From: Deltaproteobacteria bacterium
GTDB taxonomy: Bacteria; Desulfobacterota; Syntrophia; Syntrophales; UBA5619
DNA: 9,388 nucleotides
NCBI GenBank assembly: GCA_026388345.1
Contig: JAPLJY010000140.1
Coordinates: 1 to 9,388, forward strand
Direction: 5' to 3'
How positions within the stretch are numbered: the stretch's first letter is position 1; each line of letters begins with the position of its first letter. Shown here in pieces: positions 1-6,113 of this stretch. The translations under genes were made by a program, and so were the position numbers. Under the pieces are notes generated by a model. The model did not search any database. It was given only the letters and a program-made list of their open reading frames with translations, and was not told where the DNA came from.

Positions 1-132
1 CTCGTCCATGAGACGCATGAGATCCCTATCCCTATCGCTTACCGGCACAGGGCTGTAGTAAATGCCTGACCGGGAGAGGTTTAACAGTCGGCACTGCCTT
101 GTGAGTGGCAACGGATGCTCCCTGCTGATCAT
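1..132 (-). CDS. IS3-family transposase OrfB, N-terminal fragment
   Basis: The frame opens with ATG at 132-130 and stays open to the window edge (44 codons visible). The visible residues start [20 protein letters not shown], followed by [20 protein letters not shown]. This is the N-terminal helix-turn-helix (HTH_21) region that precedes the DDE integrase core in IS3-family OrfB proteins. The catalytic DDE domain is outside the window. The ATG overlaps the orfA stop (ATGA), and the orfB frame is the -1 frame relative to orfA. It remains open upstream to the slippery heptamer at 174-180, so the functional transposase is probably an OrfAB fusion made by frameshifting. Whether the element is intact cannot be judged here. 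Confidence 0.87.
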   Translation of the reverse strand, partial: MISREHPLPLTRQCRLLNLSRSGIYYSPVPVSDRDRDLMRLMDE

Positions 133-428
133 TTCTTTGCGATAGGCCCGTCTATACGCCCGAGCGCGACGGATAAAAAATCGTTCTCCATCGTGAGTTT
201 CCCGATCTTCACGTGGAGTTCCTTCGTGTCGGGTTCCTGGTGTTTCTTGTCTTTATCAAAGACTTCTGGCGCCCTGCACAATAGCTGCTTCTTCCACGTC
301 GTGATCTGATTAGGATGGATCTGAAAACGTTGTGCTAATTCTGCAAGGGTGCGCTCACCCTTGACCGCCTCCACCGCTACCTTGGCCTTGAATGCCGCCC
401 CGTGATTCCTTCTCGTACGTTTTGCCAT
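129..428 (-). CDS. IS3-family transposase OrfA
   Basis: This is a 99-residue DNA-binding protein of an IS3-family element. It starts [20 protein letters not shown] and contains the typical HTH segment with [11 protein letters not shown] and [13 protein letters not shown] (about residues 25-50), then a short leucine-zipper-like helix ([16 protein letters not shown], about 70-85) used for multimerisation. I chose ATG 428-426 rather than an in-frame start at 452, because an AAAGGAG ribosome binding site (437-443) lies 8 nt in front of it and family members begin near the MAKR/MKRK residues. The 3' end overlaps orfB by four bases (ATGA). It binds the terminal repeats and, fused to OrfB by -1 frameshifting, carries out transposition. 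Confidence 0.92.
   Translation of the reverse strand: MAKRTRRNHGAAFKAKVAVEAVKGERTLAELAQRFQIHPNQITTWKKQLLCRAPEVFDKDKKHQEPDTKELHVKIGKLTMENDFLSVALGRIDGPIAKK
174..180 (-). promoter_or_regulatory. Candidate -1 ribosomal frameshift site (T TTT TTA) in IS3 orfA
   Basis: Read on the minus strand, the Asp-Phe-Leu codons of OrfA contain the heptamer T TTT TTA, placed exactly as X XXY YYZ in the orfA frame (T180, TTT 179-177, TTA 176-174). After a one-base slip the next codon is ATC at 174, and the reading continues without a stop through [17 protein letters not shown] into OrfB. Five bases just downstream (172-168, CCGTC) can pair with GACGG further on, giving a possible weak stimulatory stem. This matches how IS3-family elements make the OrfAB transposase, although most use an A-rich heptamer. 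Confidence 0.7.
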
Positions 429-564
429 AGTCACTGCTCCTTTCCGTGTCATGATAGAGCAGCTTTACCACTTATGTCACTGTCCAGTTTCCCCAGACCG
501 GCTCTAATCAGAAAGAGACGTTATTTCAATCATATCTTCTGCCTCTTAATCGGATAAAATCTCC

Positions 565-593
565 TTGACAAACGATGTCCGCATTCGTATTGT
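565..593 (+). promoter_or_regulatory. Candidate sigma70-type promoter of the ThDP enzyme gene
   Basis: A perfect -35 box TTGACA (565-570) is followed after 17 nt by TATTGT (588-593), which matches 4 of 6 positions of the -10 consensus. The start of transcription would be near 600, leaving a leader of about 50 nt before the ATG at 649. It lies between the IS end (about 510) and the gene, so the gene does not depend on the insertion element for transcription. Confidence 0.5.
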
Positions 594-618
594 CCATCCA
601 TAGAAAAGTAATTTCATA

Positions 619-639
619 TCAATTGCTTATTGATTCAAT
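619..639 (+). promoter_or_regulatory. Alternating TCAAT/ATTGA half-sites in the leader (possible operator)
   Basis: TCAAT (619-623), ATTGA (629-633) and TCAAT (635-639) form two overlapping inverted repeats, with spacers of 5 nt and 1 nt, directly in front of the AGGGG ribosome binding site (641-645). A bound repressor or the folded RNA would cover the translation start. The sequence is AT-rich, so chance is a real alternative. Similar half-sites occur at 6366-6380. Confidence 0.25.
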
Positions 640-648
640 CAGGGGAAT

Positions 649-2265
649 ATGAAAGCATCTTTATTTCTTGCGAGATACCTCAAGTCCCAAGGCTTGGAAC
701 GCGCATTCGGCCTACCCGGAGGTGAGTCCATTTCACTGATGGAAAGTCTTCGGCAGGTGGACATTCCCTTCATCCTGAGCCACCACGAAACCACCGCCGG
801 TTACATGGCGGGCACCACCGGTTTTCTCACAGGAGTGCCGGGGCTCTGCATCGTCACCCGCGGCCCGGGGGCTGTGAACATGGTGAGCGCCGTAGCGATG
901 GCCCACCTGGATCGGCTGCCTCTCATCGCTATCTCCGGCGACCTTGAACCTTCCCAGGTGGGCAGCTTCACCCACCAGTGGCTCGACCTCGTCAACCTCT
1001 TCAAGCCGATCACGAAGTCCAGCAGCAGACTTCTGGCTGGCGAGATCGAGACCTCCCTACCCCAGGCGCTGGAGTTGGCACGTTCGGGTAGGCCCGGCCC
1101 TATCTACTTTGCCTTTCCCGGTTCGGAGGCTAACAAAGAGCTGCCCCATCTTGGCGATATGTCCGTAGAGGAGATCGGTCGGCGCTACGGCATCGCACCG
1201 AAGGCTGAGACAGAAGCAGACCTCTCTGGTGTGATCGAGGCCCTGCGCGCGTCGAAGGCGCCGATCATCATGGCCGGTCAGGGTGTCGCCTTCTCCCGCA
1301 CCAGCGCCGCACTCGTTGCCACAGCCGAGCACCTGGGCGTACCCGTTACGGTGACTGCCCAGTCCAAGGGCTGCATCCCCGAGGACCATCCCTTGTTCGC
1401 CGGCACTTTCGGGGTCTACACGGACACCCCTATTTACGGTCTCATCCAAGAGGCGGACCTTATCCTGGCCGTTGGGCTGGATGGTGTGGAGTTCTTCAAG
1501 CCCTGGAAGATCCAGGTTCCCGTGGTCAGCGTGGCGCCCGCCGGGGCCGATGATCCCTCCTATTCTCCCAGGGCCGCCGTTGACGGCGACCTGTCGTCCC
1601 TGCTTGCCGCCATCCGAAAGGAAGTAGGAAAGTGCACCGGCTGGACGTTGGAGCGGATTGGACAGTGCCGCAGGGATGTGGGGGCCATGATGATCCCAAA
1701 GATCTCCGAAGCAGGCGGCCGGGTCGCCCCCCAGACGGTGCTGGAAGAGATGCGGAGGCTCCTCCCCAGGGACGGCATCCTGACTGTCGATGTGGGCGCT
1801 CACAAGCTGATAGCCATGGCTCAGTGGGCAGCTTACGAACCGGAGACCTTCCTCACCACCAGCGGACTCGCCTCTATGGGCTACGCCATCCCGGGCACCA
1901 TTGCGGCCAAGCTCGCCCGATGCGATAAGCAGGTGGCGGCCTTCATGGGCGACGGTGGCTTCCTGATGTACACGGGAGAGTTGGAAACCCTGGCACGCCT
2001 GAAGCTACCTGTTACAGTGGTTGTGATGAACGACGCGGCTCTCAGTTCGATCAAGGTGAAACAGGTAAAGCGCAACTTGCCCTCGGTAGGCGTTGACTTT
2101 GGCGAGCCGGACTATGCGGGGATTGCCCGCGACTTCGGGCTGCTGGGAATGAAGGCAACCAGTCGGGAGGAGTTCAGAAGGGCCTTCCGACAGGCGCTGG
2201 ACTCGGACCGGGGAGCCGTGGTCGAGGTCGGTACCTATTACGACGAGTACCTGCGTTACCAGTAG
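649..2265 (+). CDS. ThDP-dependent acetolactate-synthase-like enzyme (IlvB family)
   Basis: This 538-residue protein has the three-domain layout of the acetolactate synthase/2-oxoacid decarboxylase superfamily. The N-terminal Pyr domain holds HHETTAGYMA with the ThDP-activating glutamate Glu47, followed by RGPGAVNMV. A central Rossmann-like domain (about 190-330) carries IIMAGQG. The C-terminal PP domain has the Mg-ThDP motif GDGG (434-437) leading to MNDAALSSIK (460-469), where the usual Asn-Asn is Asn461-Asp462. Such enzymes decarboxylate a 2-oxoacid and either release an aldehyde or add the unit to an acceptor; which one applies cannot be told here. No small regulatory subunit (IlvN) follows, and the next genes are catabolic, so valine biosynthesis is unlikely. 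The ATG is preceded by AGGGG at a short spacing of 3 nt. Family assignment is firm; the substrate is unknown. Confidence 0.9.
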   Translation: MKASLFLARYLKSQGLERAFGLPGGESISLMESLRQVDIPFILSHHETTAGYMAGTTGFLTGVPGLCIVTRGPGAVNMVSAVAMAHLDRLPLIAISGDLEPSQVGSFTHQWLDLVNLFKPITKSSSRLLAGEIETSLPQALELARSGRPGPIYFAFPGSEANKELPHLGDMSVEEIGRRYGIAPKAETEADLSGVIEALRASKAPIIMAGQGVAFSRTSAALVATAEHLGVPVTVTAQSKGCIPEDHPLFAGTFGVYTDTPIYGLIQEADLILAVGLDGVEFFKPWKIQVPVVSVAPAGADDPSYSPRAAVDGDLSSLLAAIRKEVGKCTGWTLERIGQCRRDVGAMMIPKISEAGGRVAPQTVLEEMRRLLPRDGILTVDVGAHKLIAMAQWAAYEPETFLTTSGLASMGYAIPGTIAAKLARCDKQVAAFMGDGGFLMYTGELETLARLKLPVTVVVMNDAALSSIKVKQVKRNLPSVGVDFGEPDYAGIARDFGLLGMKATSREEFRRAFRQALDSDRGAVVEVGTYYDEYLRYQ

Positions 2266-2366
2266 CAAGTGCAGAAAGCGGCTGGTTGCAGGGTCGGGCC
2301 CTTATATCATACTGCTGAAATGATCCGACACGCGCTAAAATCTCCTGTCCAGTTGTATAATATCCC

Positions 2367-2395
2367 TTGACAAGCAAAAAAGCCCCGTATACTAC
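2367..2395 (+). promoter_or_regulatory. Candidate promoter upstream of the dehydrogenase remnant and PreA-like gene
   Basis: TTGACA (2367-2372) is followed by TATACT (2388-2393) at a short 15-nt spacing, or by TACTAC (2390-2395) at 17 nt. It lies in the 203-bp gap between the ThDP gene and the next start, where I see no other gene or clear terminator. It would drive the remnant at 2469 and the PreA-like gene at 2833, separating them from the ThDP gene. Confidence 0.4.
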
Positions 2396-2468
2396 AACGC
2401 CTCTAAAGCAATACCTTAAAAAAAATCGAACAAATCATCATAATTCTGTTCTGTGAAGAGGGGTAAAA

Positions 2469-2810
2469 ATGACTGTTTACATCAAACGTGTCTGTTACAC
2501 GAAGTACCTTCCCGATTCTTTGTATATCGACATCATGGCGAAGCGGCCGGACGTGAAACTCGACAATCTCGATCATTGCGGAACGGACGCCGAAATGCAG
2601 CCGATCCTGGAGGCGGCGCATGTCTATCAGATCACAGCGGCGCGTGACGAGATCAGCCCGGAATTATATGCCGACAAGCCACTATTGGCTCGTGCGCCGA
2701 ACCTCTTGGTCGTCTCAGCCAACGGCGCGGGCTATGATACGGTAAATCTGAAGGCATGCACCGAAGCGGTGGTGCCGGCCAGCGAGCAAGTGCGGCTACG
2801 AGGCTTTTGA
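2469..2810 (+). pseudogene. Truncated D-2-hydroxyacid dehydrogenase (N-terminal remnant)
   Basis: The 113 residues resemble the N-terminal substrate-binding half of D-isomer-specific 2-hydroxyacid dehydrogenases (phosphoglycerate/hydroxypyruvate dehydrogenase family, usually about 310-340 residues). The best signature is PNLLVVSANGAGYDTVNLKA (about residues 77-96), then CTEA, which in intact members leads to the Rossmann domain. Here the similarity stops just after CTEA, and the frame ends 14 residues later in a tail (VVPASEQVRLRGF). The NAD-binding GxGxxG domain and the catalytic Arg/Glu/His are missing, so it cannot be an active dehydrogenase. The 5' end is intact, with a strong GAGGGG site five nt before ATG. 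An internal deletion is the simplest cause: the last part in another frame (2752-2832) reads KCGYEAFDGGDGGE and stops directly before the next ATG, perhaps the old C-terminus. It may still be translated. Confidence 0.72.
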
Positions 2811-2832
2811 TGGCGGGGATGGAGGGGAGTAG

Positions 2833-4056
2833 ATGGCCGATCTATCCGTCGAGTTTGCGGGTCTTAAGCTTAAGAACCCGTTCATTATCGCGTCTTCCGA
2901 GCTGACGAACAAGGTAGAGAAAATCAAGATAGCCGAGGAGAACGGGGCCTCGGCGGTGAGCACCAAACTGACGTTTCTCAAGGTTCCCTTCTTCGCCCGG
3001 CCGTATCACATCATCGAGAAAGAGGGGGCATTCTACGCTCCCTCTGGTGAGCGCATGAAGGTGGAAGACACCCAAGCGCTCATCCGACGGTGCAAGGAGC
3101 AGACCGACCTGAAGGTCATCGCCAACATGATGGGTCCGGGCGAGGATTTGGAGGGTTGGGCGAAGTTGGCGCGCATGCTGGAGGACGCCGGTGCCGACAT
3201 GCTGGAATTGAACATGTCGTGCCCAAACCTGGGTCTGATGGCCAAGCAACTGGGCATGGACGAGGAGCCCGAGTTGGGTGCGACGATAGGCAAGGATCCG
3301 GTCTTGGCCGGCCGGGTCACAAAAGCCGTCACCGACGCCGTCAAGATCCCGGTCATGCCCAAATTGACCCCCGAAGCCAACACCATGATGGTGGCGAAGT
3401 CGGTAGAGAAGAACGGCGCCGCGGCGGTCTCGGCCATCAACGGCCCGCAATCCTTGCCCCCGCTCGACATCGACAACGGCGGCCGTCCGTTCTACCCCTC
3501 CACCGGCAATCAGTCCTTCGCCGGTCTCTGTGGACCCTGGATCCGTCCGCTGGCCTATCGGCACGTGGCCCAGATACGCACCGTCTGCCCCGGCCTGCCC
3601 ATCGCGGGCGGTGGCGGGCTGATGAACTGGCGCCATTCGGTGGAGATGATCATGTACGGCGCGACCGTGCTCACGTACTGTTCGCTGCTCTACCTCAAGG
3701 GCTACAAGGCCTTCACCAAGATCGAGCCGGGCATGTACAAGTTCATGGATGAGCACGGCTACAAGACCCTGGCCGACATGCGGGGAATCGCGCTCAAGTA
3801 CATAGTCACCCCGAATGAGGTGGACTACATCCCCATGCTGCCGGAATTCGACTTGGAGAAGTGCAACGGCTGCGGGCTCTGTGCCGCGCCAGGGCACTGT
3901 GAGTGCATCGAGATCATCGACAAGAAGGCAGTGCTGGTCAAATCCAGGGAATGCTACTCCTGCGCCGTCTGCTACTTCCTTTGTCCGCGGGATGCCCTCC
4001 ATATGAAGAAGGCGCCTATCGAGGAGACCCGGGCTGGCGTGGCGCAGCGCAAGTGA
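2833..4056 (+). CDS. PreA-like FMN/4Fe-4S oxidoreductase (dihydropyrimidine dehydrogenase subunit family)
   Basis: This 407-residue protein resembles PreA, the FMN and iron-sulfur half of bacterial dihydropyrimidine dehydrogenase, built as a dihydroorotate-dehydrogenase-type barrel plus a C-terminal ferredoxin domain. FMN-site features are NPFIIASSELTN (15-26), Lys45, NMSCPN (127-132), KLTPEAN (from 177), INGPQ (from 202) and the phosphate loop AGGGGLMNW (from 258). The ferredoxin part has a regular CYSCAVCYFLCP (374-385) and an irregular first cluster motif, C344-x2-C347-x2-C350-x5-C356-x-C358. The loop that holds the catalytic cysteine in DPD (LACGQDP) reads ATIGKDP here, with Ile152 at the cysteine position, so pyrimidine reduction is doubtful. 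No PreT (NAD/FAD) partner is present; electrons may come from ferredoxin. The ATG follows a strong GGAGGGGAG site. A ferredoxin-linked C=C reductase role is inferred. Confidence 0.88.
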   Translation: MADLSVEFAGLKLKNPFIIASSELTNKVEKIKIAEENGASAVSTKLTFLKVPFFARPYHIIEKEGAFYAPSGERMKVEDTQALIRRCKEQTDLKVIANMMGPGEDLEGWAKLARMLEDAGADMLELNMSCPNLGLMAKQLGMDEEPELGATIGKDPVLAGRVTKAVTDAVKIPVMPKLTPEANTMMVAKSVEKNGAAAVSAINGPQSLPPLDIDNGGRPFYPSTGNQSFAGLCGPWIRPLAYRHVAQIRTVCPGLPIAGGGGLMNWRHSVEMIMYGATVLTYCSLLYLKGYKAFTKIEPGMYKFMDEHGYKTLADMRGIALKYIVTPNEVDYIPMLPEFDLEKCNGCGLCAAPGHCECIEIIDKKAVLVKSRECYSCAVCYFLCPRDALHMKKAPIEETRAGVAQRK

Positions 4057-4090
4057 AGCCCCGCCCGCAGGGCGGGGCTTCACTTGCGCT
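4046..4090. terminator. Perfect 21-bp GC-rich hairpin spanning the stop codon
   Basis: The left arm 4046-4066 and right arm 4070-4090 are perfect reverse complements over 21 bp, with a GCA loop (4067-4069). The left arm includes the last codons and TGA stop of the PreA-like gene. The stem core is GCCCCGCCC/GGGCGGGGC. No T-run follows on either strand, so it is not a textbook intrinsic terminator, but it lies between convergent genes and could stop transcription or protect both mRNA 3' ends. A REP-like palindrome or the foot of a lost IS200/IS605-type element are alternatives. Confidence 0.55.
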
Positions 4091-4091
4091 C

Positions 4092-4236
4092 CCGGTCATG
4101 AGAGCCTTTGAGACTACATATGACCGGCATCGGGCATCGCTGGAGAAGGCTTGTGCTGTATTGGCCACCTCTGACGGGCCGGTGGCACCGATCCGCTCGT
4201 ACAGATGAAGCAGAGAATAACCCATTTGCGTTATTC
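4092..4236. repeat. Convergent intergenic region with two small inverted repeats
   Basis: Between the hairpin and the end of the aconitase X small-subunit gene I see two short inverted repeats: CCGGTCAT (4092-4099) with ATGACCGG (4120-4127), 20 nt apart, and GAATAAC (4215-4221) with GTTATTC (4230-4236), 8 nt apart. The second could be a weak terminator for the minus-strand genes, but it has no T-run. A 36-codon frame from ATG 4098 to 4208 has no ribosome binding site and no recognisable similarity. I see no other gene here. Confidence 0.3.
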
Positions 4237-4278
4237 CACTGCGTGGTCGGGTATCCTGTCATTTCGGGTGCGCAGATT

Positions 4279-4734
4279 TCAGCTTGCCGATTGATCCGTC
4301 ACAGGTTCGACATGTTTGATTACCGGAGTGATCATCACCTCGCCTTTACCTGAATCCACCGTGACCATATCCCCGTTTTTAATGTGATCAAAGATGGTTG
4401 GATCATCTACCTGCACAAGAGGTATACCTTGGAAAACACATCCCTGCACAATGAAAGGCTCTATCTCCATGTTTACGATTGCCGCCGGAACATGTCCGAA
4501 ACGGCAGGCGGCATCAAGTACACGGGGGCCGGCGCTCGCACCCTTCCCGGAGGTAAAGACCAGCACGCGTCCGGCAAATGATGATCCCTTCAGTTCCGTT
4601 GCCGGTGAACTGAATATTCCTTGCGCGGGATCAATAAACCCATGAAAGGAGAGGCGCTCTCTTGTAACCAAAGCCAACCCCGAGGCCTTGCCCGGAACAA
4701 TTTCTTTTGCCTTGAATCTTTTAAAATGATCCAT
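4279..4734 (-). CDS. Aconitase X small (swivel) subunit, DUF126 family
   Basis: This 151-residue protein is the swivelling-domain subunit of the two-subunit form of aconitase X. In these enzymes the small subunit supplies part of the active site that dehydrates a hydroxy acid; known members act on cis-3-hydroxy-L-proline or on mevalonate 5-phosphate. Family features are GKASGLALVTRERLSF (15-30), FIDPAQG (33-39), FAGRVLVF (53-60) and GKGASAG (63-69), the counterpart of the Ser-rich GRGSS loop, then VPAAIVNME (82-90) and IPLV. I chose ATG 4734-4732, one base after the stop of the large subunit gene, over a TTG at 4752; the AGGG in GCAGGG serves as ribosome binding site. The tight spacing implies translational coupling with the large subunit. 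Family assignment is firm; the substrate is unknown. Confidence 0.92.
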   Translation of the reverse strand: MDHFKRFKAKEIVPGKASGLALVTRERLSFHGFIDPAQGIFSSPATELKGSSFAGRVLVFTSGKGASAGPRVLDAACRFGHVPAAIVNMEIEPFIVQGCVFQGIPLVQVDDPTIFDHIKNGDMVTVDSGKGEVMITPVIKHVEPVTDQSAS

Positions 4735-4735
4735 A

Positions 4736-6001
4736 TCACGCACACCCTGCAACGGCTATTTCAATGCAACGTTTCTCGTTCCCGAAGAAAACCTTGCTCC
4801 CAAACGACCGTCTCACGGTGAAAGCCTGCTTCGCAGCGTTGGTAGCGACACGTTTCAAAACCGGCCTCTTCAATGGATAATACAAATAATACATGCCTAG
4901 GCATCCATCGGCAAAAAGCTTACCTCCGCTGTCCTCAATGATTTGACCATATCCTGCCCTGTACGCTGCCGCTCTGGTGGCATGTGATGTCATGACCCAT
5001 AGTGCGGTCTCCCCGGCTACATGTTTACCTTCCAGCAGGTCGCAGATCTCTTTTATCTCGTAAAGCGTTGCATGGGGACAGCCGAGAAAAACCATATCTA
5101 CCTTTCCTTCAGGCTCATAATTGAGATGACGGTATGTTTCTTTCTTGGCAGCCTCACCAAAGATATATGTCTCTCTTGGTATGTTTCCTCCAAAAGCCTC
5201 TTCAATCGTCGCTGCTTCAGGAGTCACCCCCGGTATATGAAACAAGGTAGTGCTTCCGGGCACATTGATACAAGTAGCGAGTTGTTTTGCCTCCTCAACG
5301 GTGGGTCTCTTCAGATGGTTGAAGACCGGAATACCCAGACTGACACGTTCTCCTGTAAAGTACCCCAATGCCCCCCAATCGCTTTTACTCCGTATCTCGC
5401 ATTGAACATCGATTAAGTGAGTCCCCTTCCTGTTCTCATCGAGGTGCATGCCAAAGTTTGGAGTAATACCCAAAAGGGCAGAGTATAATGATGTCTCGAA
5501 AGATTCACGGTTTGACCGGGCCCCTAAAAAGCTATTGATATAGAGACAGGCGCTGGTTTCAGCCCAAGCGCAGCTTTCGCCCATGATCGGAATATTTTCT
5601 GAAATGTAGGGAGTGCAGCTATACGTCGGCAAAATACCACACTTTCTGGCAATTTCACCTGCCCTCATCACCGCGTGATAAGTGCCCTCATCGGCGCCTA
5701 TCTCCCGCCATTTCTCTATGTCGATCACTCCCGGGTTGATTGTCGTCTTCACGTTCACGCGAAGACCGGTCATCTCTTCACTAAACCGGTCGACATCCTC
5801 TTTGGTCAACTGAACACCACGCGGGGGGAAACACATTGCGGTCTTGGCCATCGGCAAGAATGAAGTATGTGCACTTGAGATGGGGATGAACTCCTCCGCC
5901 CCCATGGCAGTGCCATATTTGACCAAGTCAACCATTGCCGACTGAAGGATTTTACCTTTCTCGCCAGCCAGGATCCTTTTCTGCTCTTCATTCAGGCGCA
6001 T
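4736..6001 (-). CDS. Aconitase X large (catalytic) subunit
   Basis: This 421-residue protein is the iron-binding catalytic subunit of aconitase X, a hydrolyase related to aconitase. Family landmarks occur in order: LAGEKGKILQSAM (11-23), SSAHTS (42-47), TTINPG (86-91), TYSCTPYISENIPIMGES (126-143) with Cys129, SFLGARSNRE (157-166), the LDENR near 187-191, LGCPHATLYEI (306-316) with Cys308, and FADGCLGM (363-370) with Cys367. The C-terminus ends with RRSFGSK and a CIEIAVAGC stretch. Cys129, Cys308 and Cys367 are the expected Fe or Fe-S ligands, so the enzyme looks catalytically complete. The small subunit gene follows after one base. A tautomerase gene lies 112 bp upstream, consistent with an enol or double-bond intermediate. 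Archaeal relatives act in a mevalonate pathway, bacterial ones on hydroxyproline; no gene of either pathway is seen here. Its base composition is visibly more AT-rich than that of the flanking genes. Confidence 0.95.
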   Translation of the reverse strand: MRLNEEQKRILAGEKGKILQSAMVDLVKYGTAMGAEEFIPISSAHTSFLPMAKTAMCFPPRGVQLTKEDVDRFSEEMTGLRVNVKTTINPGVIDIEKWREIGADEGTYHAVMRAGEIARKCGILPTYSCTPYISENIPIMGESCAWAETSACLYINSFLGARSNRESFETSLYSALLGITPNFGMHLDENRKGTHLIDVQCEIRSKSDWGALGYFTGERVSLGIPVFNHLKRPTVEEAKQLATCINVPGSTTLFHIPGVTPEAATIEEAFGGNIPRETYIFGEAAKKETYRHLNYEPEGKVDMVFLGCPHATLYEIKEICDLLEGKHVAGETALWVMTSHATRAAAYRAGYGQIIEDSGGKLFADGCLGMYYLYYPLKRPVLKRVATNAAKQAFTVRRSFGSKVFFGNEKRCIEIAVAGCA

Positions 6002-6095
6002 CTGTCCCGTTCTTTTGACCCGTGATCTACTGCCCTCTCGAAACTTTCATCGGATTGATAGTAGCGTTAGAGAATCATTGTTGTATGCAAATTGA

Positions 6096-6111
6096 TTTTA
6101 TTCAAATAAAA
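6096..6111. repeat. AT-only 16-bp palindrome between tautomerase and aconitase X genes
   Basis: TTTTATT (6096-6102) and AATAAAA (6105-6111) form a perfect 7-bp inverted repeat with a 2-nt centre, starting just after the tautomerase stop. It could be an operator or a weak transcript end. A GC-rich stem is absent, so it is not a good intrinsic terminator. The remaining 112-bp gap shows no clear promoter for the aconitase X genes. Confidence 0.3.
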
Positions 6112-6113
6112 AC

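Larger units (their letters stand above)
1..510 (-). mobile_element. IS3-family insertion sequence, 5' part (cut by window edge)
   Basis: The two transposase frames of an IS3-family element lie head to tail on the minus strand: a short HTH/leucine-zipper OrfA, then an OrfB in the -1 frame that runs off the window. Upstream of orfA, the last non-coding stretch reads on the minus strand as TGATTAGAGCCGGTCTGGGG and onward (510 towards lower positions). It begins with the 5'-TG typical of IS3 terminal repeats, so I place the outer end near 510. This boundary is approximate, because the other terminal repeat and the target duplication are outside the window. The element sits about 55 bp upstream of the promoter of the ThDP enzyme gene and points away from it. 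It marks the edge of the metabolic island and could have helped to move or rearrange it. Confidence 0.8.

Noticed and set aside
429..452. Upstream start at 452 for IS3 orfA
   Set aside because: The later ATG at 428 has an AAAGGAG site at 8 nt and matches where family proteins begin.
1057..1803. Minus-strand open frame (248 codons) opposite the ThDP gene
   Set aside because: It is antisense to a well-supported enzyme gene, and its His/Gly/Pro/Arg-rich sequence matches nothing I recognise.
3090..3752. Plus-strand frame of 220 codons inside the PreA-like gene
   Set aside because: It overlaps the conserved barrel in another frame, has an Arg/Gly/His-rich sequence and no ribosome binding site of note.
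2842..4083. Long minus-strand open frame (413 codons) opposite the PreA-like gene
   Set aside because: It is fully antisense to a recognisable flavoprotein, has low-complexity His/Arg/Gly-rich content typical of GC-rich shadow frames, and shows no family motif. Its length reflects the codon bias of the true gene.
4098..4208. Short 36-codon frame (starting MRAFETTYDRHRASLEK) in the convergent gap
   Set aside because: The composition looks protein-like, but there is no ribosome binding site, the start lies within an inverted repeat, and I recognise no family. It may be a decayed remnant; not supported as a gene.
4735..4752. TTG start at 4752 for the aconitase X small subunit
   Set aside because: ATG at 4734 is one base after the upstream stop, begins at the family N-terminus, and has an AGGG ahead; the TTG adds six residues inside the preceding gene.
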